Shown here: one piece after another, positions 1-7,324 of the stretch
How the letters are laid out: each line of letters begins with the position of its first letter
How positions within the stretch are numbered: position 1 is the first letter of the stretch
Virus record (IMG/VR): IMGVR_UViG_3300048818_000054
Coordinates: 35,946 to 99,945 of that record
Length of the DNA stretch: 64,000 nt
Source: a virus
Strand: one strand, 5' to 3'
Notes under the pieces: generated by a model
The model's database searches: none
The model's input: only the letters and a program-made list of their open reading frames with translations
Told to the model about the DNA's origin: nothing
Position numbers and translations under genes: made by a program

Positions 1-984
1 ATCATCGAGCATCGAGCTACCACCGGGACCGATACTTGGGCCGCACGCAACCGGCGTCCAACCCCACAGCACCTTGGCAACGTCCATGTCGAGTTCTTCG
101 TAATGCACGTCGCCCCAAGTAATCGCTTCGACGGGCGGGCCGGGCATGACCTCGCCATCCTTCACGAACACGTCAAGGTCTTGGAATGAGCCGTCTTTGC
201 CGAAAGATATCTGGCGCAGAAAGAACACGCCATCGGGCCGTATCTCCGCGATGGTCGCGCCGGGAGTGTGGTGGAACTCGGCCTTCTGGCCGGCATTCTT
301 CTGGACATAGTTCGGCTTCGTGATGACGCCTGTGGTCATGATTTGCTTGCCGGGCCGGCCGGGCATAACCGGGACGCTCTTCAAAGCGATCTTGGCATGT
401 GGGAACACGGCCCAATGGTCGCGGGTGTTGGTTTCCCAGCCGGTGAGGGGATCGACGGCGGTAGGAAGGATGTTCGCCTTGCCAAACCACGTCAGCTTGG
501 GCGCGAGGTCCACCACTTCGGGGCGCAACAATTTCTCGATCCTTTGCGAGAAATGGCCGGTATCGACCATGTGCTCTTCGAAGAGGCCCTTCTGATAGGT
601 GAAGCCGCCGACTATGACCTCTCCGTCGCGCTGGGCGGCGTATGCCTGTAGATTGTTCAGGGCGGCCTCATACGTGCCAGTTTCGTCTTGGGCGGCGGTC
701 ATCAAGACCACGCGTACTTTGGCTGGGCGGGCTTCTACGGTCATCTTTGGCAGCAAAATCTTGGTCTTGGTACCGGCCTTCAAGGCGTGAGCGTCTGCCG
801 TGGTGGTTGCATCCTTCGGCGGGAGCAAGCCTTGCGCTCGCATCCTGACGACGTGCTGGAAAAACGTGGCGCGCTTGACGTGCATCAACTTGCTGGCAGC
901 TTCGACATTGCCCTTGGTTTTTGCCAAGTTTGCGCGGGCGCGTTCGACATATTCGGACGCGAAGACAATCAGGGAAGCGCTCAT
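1..984 (-). CDS. A1-like protein with N-terminal HTH and possible metallophosphoesterase domain (3' end cut)
   Basis: The gene starts with ATG at the high-coordinate end and stays open to the window edge, so 328 residues are visible and the C-terminus is missing. Residues about 24-52 look like a helix-turn-helix. Residues 288-294 read AITWGDVH-like, with a GD-x-H motif of the kind that forms the first metal site of calcineurin-type phosphoesterases; the remaining metal motifs would lie outside the window. Large phages carry proteins with this layout, usually named A1 after the phage T5 pre-early protein, and that assignment is from memory of the family. It is the last gene seen downstream of the lysis genes. 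Alternative: a DNA-binding protein with no phosphatase activity. Confidence 0.6.
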   Translation of the reverse strand, partial: MSASLIVFASEYVERARANLAKTKGNVEAASKLMHVKRATFFQHVVRMRAQGLLPPKDATTTADAHALKAGTKTKILLPKMTVEARPAKVRVVLMTAAQDETGTYEAALNNLQAYAAQRDGEVIVGGFTYQKGLFEEHMVDTGHFSQRIEKLLRPEVVDLAPKLTWFGKANILPTAVDPLTGWETNTRDHWAVFPHAKIALKSVPVMPGRPGKQIMTTGVITKPNYVQKNAGQKAEFHHTPGATIAEIRPDGVFFLRQISFGKDGSFQDLDVFVKDGEVMPGPPVEAITWGDVHYEELDMDVAKVLWGWTPVACGPSIGPGGSSMLDD

Positions 985-994
985 GGGGAATGCC

Positions 995-1429
995 TCATGG
1001 TTCGCCGTGCTTTGAGCACAGTTCGGCACGCGCTTCGTCTCTACCTTGCTGTCGGGCGTGTTCCAACTCGATCCGATGTTCTGATCGAGCTAGGGTTTCG
1101 GCAACATTAGTGGCAAGGGCGCGCGCCGAGGCAGCTTCGGAAAGTATCTGATCCAGTCGAGCGGTAGCCCGCGTCTGCGCGCTGCTCATAAATTCCATCA
1201 ACTCGCGAAGCCGGGAAAGGACTTCGGCAATTTGCGCGGCCATTAGGCCGAAGCCTGCGCTCTGAGCGGTCGGATCGACGGCAAGCGAAGTCGCTACCGC
1301 GCCACGGATGCGCTTGTAATAGCCCCAAACTCCAACGGCGGTGACGGCAACAGCCATTCCGAAATTGGCATAGGCTTGAAGCGAGCCAGAAAACATATTT
1401 GCCACGTCTGGCCCCGCGCCTTCCATCAT
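995..1429 (-). CDS. single-pass membrane protein with long helical tail
   Basis: This 144-residue protein has one hydrophobic segment at about residues 18-38, followed by a long alanine-, arginine- and glutamate-rich stretch that should be helical and may form a coiled coil. The start is an ATGATG that overlaps the TGA of the upstream four-helix membrane protein, with an AAGGTGA ribosome site. Translational coupling and the position next to the spanin-like genes suggest a role in lysis or at the membrane, but no family is recognised. An inner-membrane spanin function is possible but less likely than for the gene at 2314-2586. Confidence 0.6.
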   Translation of the reverse strand: MMEGAGPDVANMFSGSLQAYANFGMAVAVTAVGVWGYYKRIRGAVATSLAVDPTAQSAGFGLMAAQIAEVLSRLRELMEFMSSAQTRATARLDQILSEAASARALATNVAETLARSEHRIELEHARQQGRDEARAELCSKHGEP

Positions 1430-1905
1430 TCACCTTCCGGTCGATCAATCTCCAAGGTCGCAATGTAAGTGTTCACCACGTCCAAGATGAATAGACCAAC
1501 GTATACGGGGGCAGCGAAGTTCCAGTGCGGTAAAGAGAACGCGCCGAAGATAAGCTGAAACCAGACGAAACAAGAGAGGAAGGAACAGGCCGCGCGAATG
1601 TGCGGGGATAGGGTAAATGTGGGGAATGTGCCGTTGATAATCAGCGCGAATAGGCGCCCGCCGCCGAGTAGCAGCATGACGTATAGCCAAAAGTCTTGCG
1701 ACGCTAGACGCGTGAGATAGGCGTAAGTGTCAGCGTGCGGGTCATTCTCGAATAGGCCCTGATTTTGCATCATGACCAGTCCCATCCCGAACAGGATGCC
1801 CGATGCAACCCACGACCCGTAGCGCAAACGGAAATGCGCCATTGCTCCCCTGAACAAGGAATTGACCGGATTGTAGTTTGGGTTCCGCGCTATCGCCATT
1901 TCCAT
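1426..1905 (-). CDS. four-helix membrane protein, holin candidate
   Basis: About 159 residues with four hydrophobic segments (roughly residues 32-50, 74-94, 106-127 and 130-150). The preferred start is the ATG whose first base overlaps the upstream TGA; a GTG one codon earlier and an ATG two codons later are also possible, and AAGAGG lies just upstream. Size, helix number and position beside the endolysin and spanin-like genes fit a holin, but no holin family is recognised, so that role is inferred from context. The preceding gene overlaps it by one base and the next by four, so the genes appear translationally coupled. Confidence 0.55.
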   Translation of the reverse strand: MEMAIARNPNYNPVNSLFRGAMAHFRLRYGSWVASGILFGMGLVMMQNQGLFENDPHADTYAYLTRLASQDFWLYVMLLLGGGRLFALIINGTFPTFTLSPHIRAACSFLSCFVWFQLIFGAFSLPHWNFAAPVYVGLFILDVVNTYIATLEIDRPEGE

Positions 1906-2387
1906 CACGGCCTCTTGACGCCGGCTCGAAGGTGTTGAAGCACCTTATGCCAGAAAGGGTGCCATACGACCGGAGCCGGCGCGGGAACAGGCGGCGTCGC
2001 TGTCGCAATTCCTGGTACGACAGCGGCGGGGGCCGGAACGGGGGGTGTAGGGACAGCGGCGGGAATTTCGACCTTCGTTCCGACCTTGGGGGCGAACCAG
2101 CCTAGGTAGGAATGCGTGGGCACAACGGCGGTGATCTGGCGGCCAACACGCGTGACCACGACGGGCGGGTCTTGCGCGGCGGCTAGGTTGCTCACGCGGG
2201 TCCAACAGCCGGCCGAAACGCCGCGCTCGAAGTGGGCCGACAGACGCATTTCCCCGACCTTCGTTGTCGAGTGGACGTTCTGCAAACTGTCAACGATGAC
2301 ACCGCAAGGCTTGTCAACTGGCAGGCTTGATACACACCCCGTTGTCGCGATCCCAATTGCCACCAGCGGTAAAGCAATCTTCAACAT
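1905..2387 (-). CDS. outer-membrane lipoprotein, o-spanin (Rz1-like) candidate
   Basis: The chosen ATG begins a lipoprotein signal peptide: MLK, a hydrophobic core, then a lipobox ending ATTGC at about residue 18. An upstream in-frame start would add 13 charged residues and spoil the signal, and AAGGGACAG precedes the chosen one. The last third is rich in proline and alanine, as in Rz1-type spanins. Its 5' end overlaps the 3' end of the 90-residue membrane protein upstream by 74 bases in another frame, the usual Rz/Rz1 arrangement. At 160 residues it is long for Rz1. Known: o-spanins bridge to an inner-membrane partner and fuse the two membranes in the last step of lysis. The assignment rests on lipobox plus overlap. 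Confidence 0.6.
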   Translation of the reverse strand: MLKIALPLVAIGIATTGCVSSLPVDKPCGVIVDSLQNVHSTTKVGEMRLSAHFERGVSAGCWTRVSNLAAAQDPPVVVTRVGRQITAVVPTHSYLGWFAPKVGTKVEIPAAVPTPPVPAPAAVVPGIATATPPVPAPAPVVWHPFWHKVLQHLRAGVKRP

Positions 2388-2586
2388 TTTTCTGTCCCTT
2401 TGCAGCTTCCGCCTGCGACTTCGCATTGGCGGTCTGAATATCGGTTATCGCGGCAGCGTAGCCTTCGTCATAGACCTTGTGGTGCTCATAGGCGAGGAAG
2501 CCCGCCGCGCCAGCCACGATGACGCCATAGAAAGCGTAACGTAGCAAGGCGGGAAGGCCGATGTTCGTAATGAGGAAGGCGAGCAT
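2314..2586 (-). CDS. inner-membrane spanin (Rz-like) candidate
   Basis: A 90-residue protein with an N-terminal hydrophobic anchor (about residues 7-30) and a charged helical periplasmic part containing EHHKVYDEGY. The C-terminal part has two cysteines (a C-x12-C spacing) that could form a disulfide. The lipoprotein gene downstream starts inside its coding region. Type II membrane topology plus this overlap fit an i-spanin. No sequence-level family hit can be claimed, so the role is inferred from architecture and neighbours. Confidence 0.6.
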   Translation of the reverse strand: MLAFLITNIGLPALLRYAFYGVIVAGAAGFLAYEHHKVYDEGYAAAITDIQTANAKSQAEAAKGQKNVEDCFTAGGNWDRDNGVCIKPAS

Positions 2587-2739
2587 TCACTTGACCCCGG
2601 ACGGGTGAGGAAGGTGTGACGGTTTGGTCGGCCGTAACGGCGGCATACGGTGAACCGGTGCCGTCGCCATCACATGCGGAATAGGCTTTGCCGACGCGCG
2701 GGCTTGCGCTTGAATATGAGCGATAGGCTCGATTTTCAT
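2587..2739 (-). CDS. 50-residue proline/histidine-rich small protein
   Basis: A short frame from an ATG that overlaps the endolysin stop codon (ATGA) to a TGA immediately before the start of the Rz-like gene. It exactly fills the only gap in the lysis cluster, and the overlap implies coupled translation. The product begins MKIEPIAH, has no membrane segment and is rich in Pro, His and Ala. No family is recognised. It could be non-coding spacer, but the perfect fit between two coupled genes favours a real gene. Confidence 0.45.
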   Translation of the reverse strand: MKIEPIAHIQAQARASAKPIPHVMATAPVHRMPPLRPTKPSHLPHPSGVK

Positions 2740-3662
2740 CATGCAGCCTTTGCGAGTGGAACTACAGGCGTCGGCGGGACGTTATCATTAACGGCCACAA
2801 TTGGGAAGGGTCCATCGGCGTCAGGGTTAACAGGCTTCTTGAGCGCGCCCGCAGCGGCAGCGGCCGTCGCATCTGACCCGTATTTGAAGATGAAGCCGGC
2901 AATCGCTCCAAGCATCGTAAGCCCTACTAGAATATAGGTAATCCAGTGATGGTCGCCGCCGATAGACTGCAATTGCGGAACGGTTGCGGTGACGATTGTG
3001 CCCACCGATCCCGAGGCGGTGACAACGTGCGTGACAATCGGATTGACGGCGGGTTGGACCATATTATCGTCCACTTCCGCCTTCTGATGACCGCCTGCCG
3101 AGGTAACGTCAACTGGCATTGGCGCTGTCGCGGCGTTCGACCAAGCGTCGGCAGTCTTCTTGCCGTTGGCGATGCGTGCGGCCCAGCCCTTGCCGAACTC
3201 TGGCCATGTGGCAAGGCGCTCAAGCGTGCCAAGGCGGTGCTGACAAAAGCTGTCGATCAAGCCGTCGATATCGTTGACGGCGGCGAGCGCGGCCATGGTC
3301 TTCGGACCAAGATCGCCGTCCGCCTGACCGGTGTAGCCGTCCATCGCCTGTTGAAGCCATATGGTAGCGCGGCCGACGCCCGAGTTGACCGAGGCGTCAA
3401 AGAACGCAAAGTCGAGCCCGATCGGGAAAGCATCGCATTGCCCACGGTCCCAATACTGCGTCTTGTAAATCTCCGCGACCTCGGCGTCCGTGATCGAATA
3501 AACGTCGATCAAAGCCTCGTCGCGCTGCTGCCGCCAAGAATTGTAAGTGCGCTGCGTGATGCCATTGTTCGTCCGACCGCCGGGGTCTTTCGGGTTGTCA
3601 ACCTTGCCTCCCTCGTAAACGAGAATGCGGGGCAATGATCGAACAAAATCAGCTTGGGACAC
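2739..3662 (-). CDS. endolysin, glycoside hydrolase family 108 type
   Basis: The N-terminal domain has the GH108 signature: Y-E-G-G (catalytic Glu about residue 17) followed by NPKDPGGRTNNGIT. A second helical region (residues about 95-165, with DGDLGPKT) matches the peptidoglycan-binding domain usually attached to these enzymes. A hydrophobic segment near residues 242-266 may anchor it. The start is GTG because an AGGAGG lies six bases before it; an earlier in-frame TTG falls inside the palindrome at 3682-3695 and has no ribosome site. Known role: cleavage of peptidoglycan glycan strands at lysis. It is the first gene of the lysis cluster, separated from the fibre gene by only 45 bases. Confidence 0.85.
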   Translation of the reverse strand: MSQADFVRSLPRILVYEGGKVDNPKDPGGRTNNGITQRTYNSWRQQRDEALIDVYSITDAEVAEIYKTQYWDRGQCDAFPIGLDFAFFDASVNSGVGRATIWLQQAMDGYTGQADGDLGPKTMAALAAVNDIDGLIDSFCQHRLGTLERLATWPEFGKGWAARIANGKKTADAWSNAATAPMPVDVTSAGGHQKAEVDDNMVQPAVNPIVTHVVTASGSVGTIVTATVPQLQSIGGDHHWITYILVGLTMLGAIAGFIFKYGSDATAAAAAGALKKPVNPDADGPFPIVAVNDNVPPTPVVPLAKAA

Positions 3663-3681
3663 GGGGCCCCTCCTTGGCGTG

Positions 3682-3695
3682 TGCAACTAGTTGCA
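3682..3695. promoter_or_regulatory. 14-bp palindrome copy 1 (TGCAACTAGTTGCA)
   Basis: Perfect inverted repeat in the 45-base gap between the SPRY fibre gene and the endolysin, 19 bases upstream of the endolysin GTG. One of seven identical copies in the window. Probably an operator that can separate lysis expression from tail expression. Confidence 0.8.
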
Positions 3696-3707
3696 ATCTT
3701 CTCTAGC

Positions 3708-5303
3708 TCAAATTCCGAGGTAAGGCAACCTTGGGATGACAGTATAGCCGGACGGGATAACCCCGGCAAAGGCCGTGTCACCGAAGTTCATGGTGATGGC
3801 ACCGCCAGATGCCGTAAAGCCGGCCACGACCTTCCACGGTATCCCTTCGTCGAAGCCCGACATGCTGTAACCGCCGACTTCCGCGACAGGATCGGGTGGC
3901 GCGCTGCCATTCCAATCCGTGGCCTGCGTAATGTCCTTGTACCAAGCAAGACTGTTGACTACATCGATAGCGACTCCGAACCAGTCACCAGAGGTCGGAA
4001 CAAACGCGAACGCGTTGAACGCCGGACCCTTACTGCCGGCGTTCTCCACGACGTTATTGGTATTGTCGGCTGCTTCCGACTGATAGCTGTCCCAACCGGG
4101 CGCGCTCGCTGTCGAGAAAGCCGACGCGGCGAAACCAACGGCCGTGAGCGTGGCGGCCGTGCTTGCAAACGTCATCTTGAACTCGAAATAATACTTGCCA
4201 CCCGCGAGGGATGGGGTGCCAAGAACGCTGCCCGTGAGAGAGGCCGTAGCAATCAAGTCGCCGCCGCTCAGAGTGACGTTCGTTGATTTGTTGGCCGGAT
4301 CAAGGGTGATGGGGGCAGGCGTCGAGTAAGCCGGCGCGTCGAACGTCTGAGCGCTGCCAGACGTGTAATTGACGCCGCTGTTCGCGTGCCAAGCCGTCGT
4401 GTAATGCACGCCATCATCTGAGGATTGCACATAGAAATTATTCGGACATTGCGGATAGTTGCCGCCGTCCGAGCGCGACGTAAGGACCACGCTAGAGCAC
4501 TCAACCGGGCTCCCGCCATAGTTGATGCCGAGCACCTGACCGGTGTTGCCGTCCGAGGCGGACCATAGCGTTCCGCTGTTGCCGTCGAAAGCTTGATCGG
4601 CGTCATAGGTCGGCGTCGCGTAGGCTTCGGTAGAAAAGTGAGTTCCAACGCCCGTGCTCGTATCGGTGACGCCAGAATAGAACTGAATTTCTTGGAACGC
4701 GAAGGCGGTGTTGCCTTGGTTTTGCAGCATGGCGATTTGCCAATACTGATGCGAGCCCCAAGGCGATACGGACCAAGCAGGGAAGCTCCACGCCACATTG
4801 GAGAATTGTTGGATATGCGTGGCCTTGGCCCACGGGATGTAAGTCACCGCCGACCAAGCGTTGGTCCAAGACGATCCGTCATCCGACCATTCGACTTCGA
4901 AGCCGGTCGGCATTCCGGAGTAATTGTTATAGTCCGCGCAAAGCGTAACCACGTCCACGATGGCGGTCTTACCGGACCCGCAGTCTATGCCGAGCCACGC
5001 GCCGGAAACCGCGACCTCCCACGGATTGCTGATCGCGCTATCGTAATTGCCATCGAAAGCGAGAGAGCCGACATTGCTGCCGACGTGGCTGCTTTCCAGA
5101 TAGGTGCCACCCGGCCCGGAAACCGTGTCCGCCAGATTGACGGCGTTGAACGATCCGTACGGGCCGACAAACTCGGCCTGCTTGATATAGAAGTCCCCGC
5201 CCGAACCAGCGCCGACAAAGTTCGCGATGCGCCAATAACGATGCCCCGTGGGCGCGCCGCCGCCTGAAGACTTGTGCGCGATGCACGCTAGCAGTTGCTT
5301 CAT
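3708..5303 (-). CDS. tail fibre or receptor-binding protein with two discoidin-like domains and a SPRY domain
   Basis: The 531-residue product has two copies of a jelly-roll type domain resembling F5/8 type C (discoidin) modules (about residues 15-160 and 175-320; each with YWRI/YWQI, an inner FDGN motif and VEWSDDG/VQSSDDG strands). A C-terminal SPRY/B30.2-like domain (about 325-530) follows, with GKYYFEFKM, GDWFGVAID and a closing MNFGD. Such modules bind carbohydrate or protein ligands, so host recognition or virion decoration is likely. The ATG chosen lies two bases after the stop of the upstream fibre gene; an earlier TTG would overlap that gene. It is the last of the tail genes. Confidence 0.65.
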   Translation of the reverse strand: MKQLLACIAHKSSGGGAPTGHRYWRIANFVGAGSGGDFYIKQAEFVGPYGSFNAVNLADTVSGPGGTYLESSHVGSNVGSLAFDGNYDSAISNPWEVAVSGAWLGIDCGSGKTAIVDVVTLCADYNNYSGMPTGFEVEWSDDGSSWTNAWSAVTYIPWAKATHIQQFSNVAWSFPAWSVSPWGSHQYWQIAMLQNQGNTAFAFQEIQFYSGVTDTSTGVGTHFSTEAYATPTYDADQAFDGNSGTLWSASDGNTGQVLGINYGGSPVECSSVVLTSRSDGGNYPQCPNNFYVQSSDDGVHYTTAWHANSGVNYTSGSAQTFDAPAYSTPAPITLDPANKSTNVTLSGGDLIATASLTGSVLGTPSLAGGKYYFEFKMTFASTAATLTAVGFAASAFSTASAPGWDSYQSEAADNTNNVVENAGSKGPAFNAFAFVPTSGDWFGVAIDVVNSLAWYKDITQATDWNGSAPPDPVAEVGGYSMSGFDEGIPWKVVAGFTASGGAITMNFGDTAFAGVIPSGYTVIPRLPYLGI

Positions 5304-5305
5304 AA

Positions 5306-7324
5306 TCACGCGGCGTCTCCCGTCAAAATCCACTCATCCGTGCCCATCTTCGTGAGCGCGAGCACGGAGAATTGCGCGCGGGTGTTCAGCGAAGTCAAGG
5401 CATTATCGATCGTCACGCCGATGCCCGCCGCAACCGAAAGCTGCCCCACACCCATCTGGTCCACGATGATTGAGCAGCCAATGTCAAAAGCGACCGAGCT
5501 ATTGGGCGGGACGGTGAAGGTCAAAGCCGTCGCCTTATTGCCGCGAACCCACGTATTCTCGTCTCCAAGGACGAAGATGTAGTTGGCCGTCTGCGACGTG
5601 ATGGTGACGTTCGCGCTGGGTAGAGCCTTCGCTTCCCATTTCGTCGCACCGTTATTCCAGTAGAGCACGAAACCATCAATGCCCGAGCCGGGCGTAACCG
5701 ACACGTCGAAGAGATATTGAAGACCGGGAGTACCGGCAACCCATTTCGAAGTTCCATTGTTCCATTGGAGGAAATCGCCGTTGATGCCCGATCCTTCCGT
5801 GACATTCACGTCGATAAGAGCGGCAAGGGTGGTGACCAGCGTAGGCTTGCCGGTCAAATCCGAATAGGCCCCCGTGATGGCGACGGTCGCTAACGTTGGC
5901 ACCGTTAGCGTGCAATCCCATGTGTCCGTCCCGGATTTTATGAGGCGTGCGATCGTGTAGCGCGCGAGCATCACAAGCCCGGCCGGCGCGTTGATGGTGA
6001 CGCCGCCAGTCGCAACGATGGTGGTTATGCCGGCCCCGATTTGCTGCACGTCGATAACCGTGCCGATGGGATATGGGACCGAAGAGTTCAGGGGGACCGT
6101 GAGGTTGTTTGCCGAGGCGTTGCTCATGGTGATAAGCGCGCCTTCGTCAGCAATGACGGTCGTGTAGCTTACGGTCTGGGCATTGACGCTGGTATAAACC
6201 GGGCCTTCGTCCGCACCGCTTGCGCCCGACAAAGTGGCCTGCCAAACGTTCGTCCCGACCTTGAACAAGGTGGCGACCGAATATTGACCGCCAAAGGTCA
6301 AGTCGCTGTCCTCTGAGTGAATAGTCACGCCCACGCCGGCCACAAGCGTTGTGACGCCAGCCCCGGACTGCCCGACGTAAAGTATGGTCCCAATCGGGAA
6401 GGCGACCGAGCTATTCGGGGGAACCACGCAATTGTTGGCGCTCGCGTCGAACATGTCCACGAAGGTTGAAGCGTCGCTAATCGCCAACGTGTAATTCGAG
6501 GTTTGTTGATTGTAGCCGAGGATGCCGGGGATCGTGGGAGCCCACGCCGCGCCGTTCCACGCAAGCACCTTGCCGGTAGCGAGGCCGGTATAGGTCACGT
6601 CGGCAACGGAGGACAGCGCCGCCACGACCACGGACGGGCTCTTGGCCTCCCATTTCGAGGCTCCGTTGTTCCAATAGAGCACGTACCCGTCGATCCCGGC
6701 ACCTTCCGTCACGGTCACGTCGGTAAGAGCGGCGAGCGTCGTTATGAGGGCTTTCGCCTCCCACGTTGAGGCTCCATTATTCCAGTAGAGCACCTTGCCG
6801 TCGATACCCGCTCCTTCGGTCACCGTAACGTCGGTCAAAGCCGCAAGCGTGGTGGTGGCCGAGGGCAGCGTCTCAGGCGTCCATTTGGACGTTCCGCTCT
6901 CCCACATGAGGACTTGCCCATTGGTAGGCGAGGTCGCGGCAACATTCGTCAAGTCGTCAAGCACGGTCGGCGTGCCGCTCGCGTCCGTGGTCCAATAGCC
7001 GCCACCCGAGCCCTGATAGGTGATGAAGGTGCTCGTATAGGCGTCATACATGCGGAGCTTGAGCGGCGGCGTGACGAACTGCCAACCGTTGTAATAGAAC
7101 GTCAAGGTGCCCTGAAGCTGCCCAGCCCACGCGCCAGTAGGAGAAGACCCTATAATGTAGGCGTCCCCTTCGGCCGGCGAGCCGGGCGGCGTGTTCATAC
7201 CGTTTTCCAGCACCGATCCACGGAACACCGCGTCGATCAAAACCATGGCGGTGTTGAAGACGGCTTCCTTCTGCGCTTGGCTTGTCGTCATCAAGCCGAT
7301 GCCTAGGATAGGAGTAAAGCTCAT
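5306..7324 (-). CDS. tail fibre protein, DUF2793 N-terminus with internal repeats
   Basis: Residues 1-95 (FTPILGIGLMTTSQAQKE onward) match the DUF2793 tail-attachment module common in phages of alphaproteobacteria. The rest is built of repeats: about five copies of a 35-residue unit (LAALTDVTVTEGAGIDG then YWNNG) and three copies of a 90-residue beta unit (VPPNSSVAFPIG, ending in GT..W...L). Such repeats usually form a trimeric fibre shaft. It overlaps the upstream large tail protein by the ATGA motif and the downstream SPRY fibre follows at once, so the two probably form one fibre assembly. Repeats may recombine and change fibre length. Confidence 0.7.
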   Translation of the reverse strand: MSFTPILGIGLMTTSQAQKEAVFNTAMVLIDAVFRGSVLENGMNTPPGSPAEGDAYIIGSSPTGAWAGQLQGTLTFYYNGWQFVTPPLKLRMYDAYTSTFITYQGSGGGYWTTDASGTPTVLDDLTNVAATSPTNGQVLMWESGTSKWTPETLPSATTTLAALTDVTVTEGAGIDGKVLYWNNGASTWEAKALITTLAALTDVTVTEGAGIDGYVLYWNNGASKWEAKSPSVVVAALSSVADVTYTGLATGKVLAWNGAAWAPTIPGILGYNQQTSNYTLAISDASTFVDMFDASANNCVVPPNSSVAFPIGTILYVGQSGAGVTTLVAGVGVTIHSEDSDLTFGGQYSVATLFKVGTNVWQATLSGASGADEGPVYTSVNAQTVSYTTVIADEGALITMSNASANNLTVPLNSSVPYPIGTVIDVQQIGAGITTIVATGGVTINAPAGLVMLARYTIARLIKSGTDTWDCTLTVPTLATVAITGAYSDLTGKPTLVTTLAALIDVNVTEGSGINGDFLQWNNGTSKWVAGTPGLQYLFDVSVTPGSGIDGFVLYWNNGATKWEAKALPSANVTITSQTANYIFVLGDENTWVRGNKATALTFTVPPNSSVAFDIGCSIIVDQMGVGQLSVAAGIGVTIDNALTSLNTRAQFSVLALTKMGTDEWILTGDAA

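Noticed and set aside
3684-3686. TTG start for the endolysin inside the palindrome
   Set aside because: AGGAGG lies downstream of it and six bases before a GTG, which is the better start.
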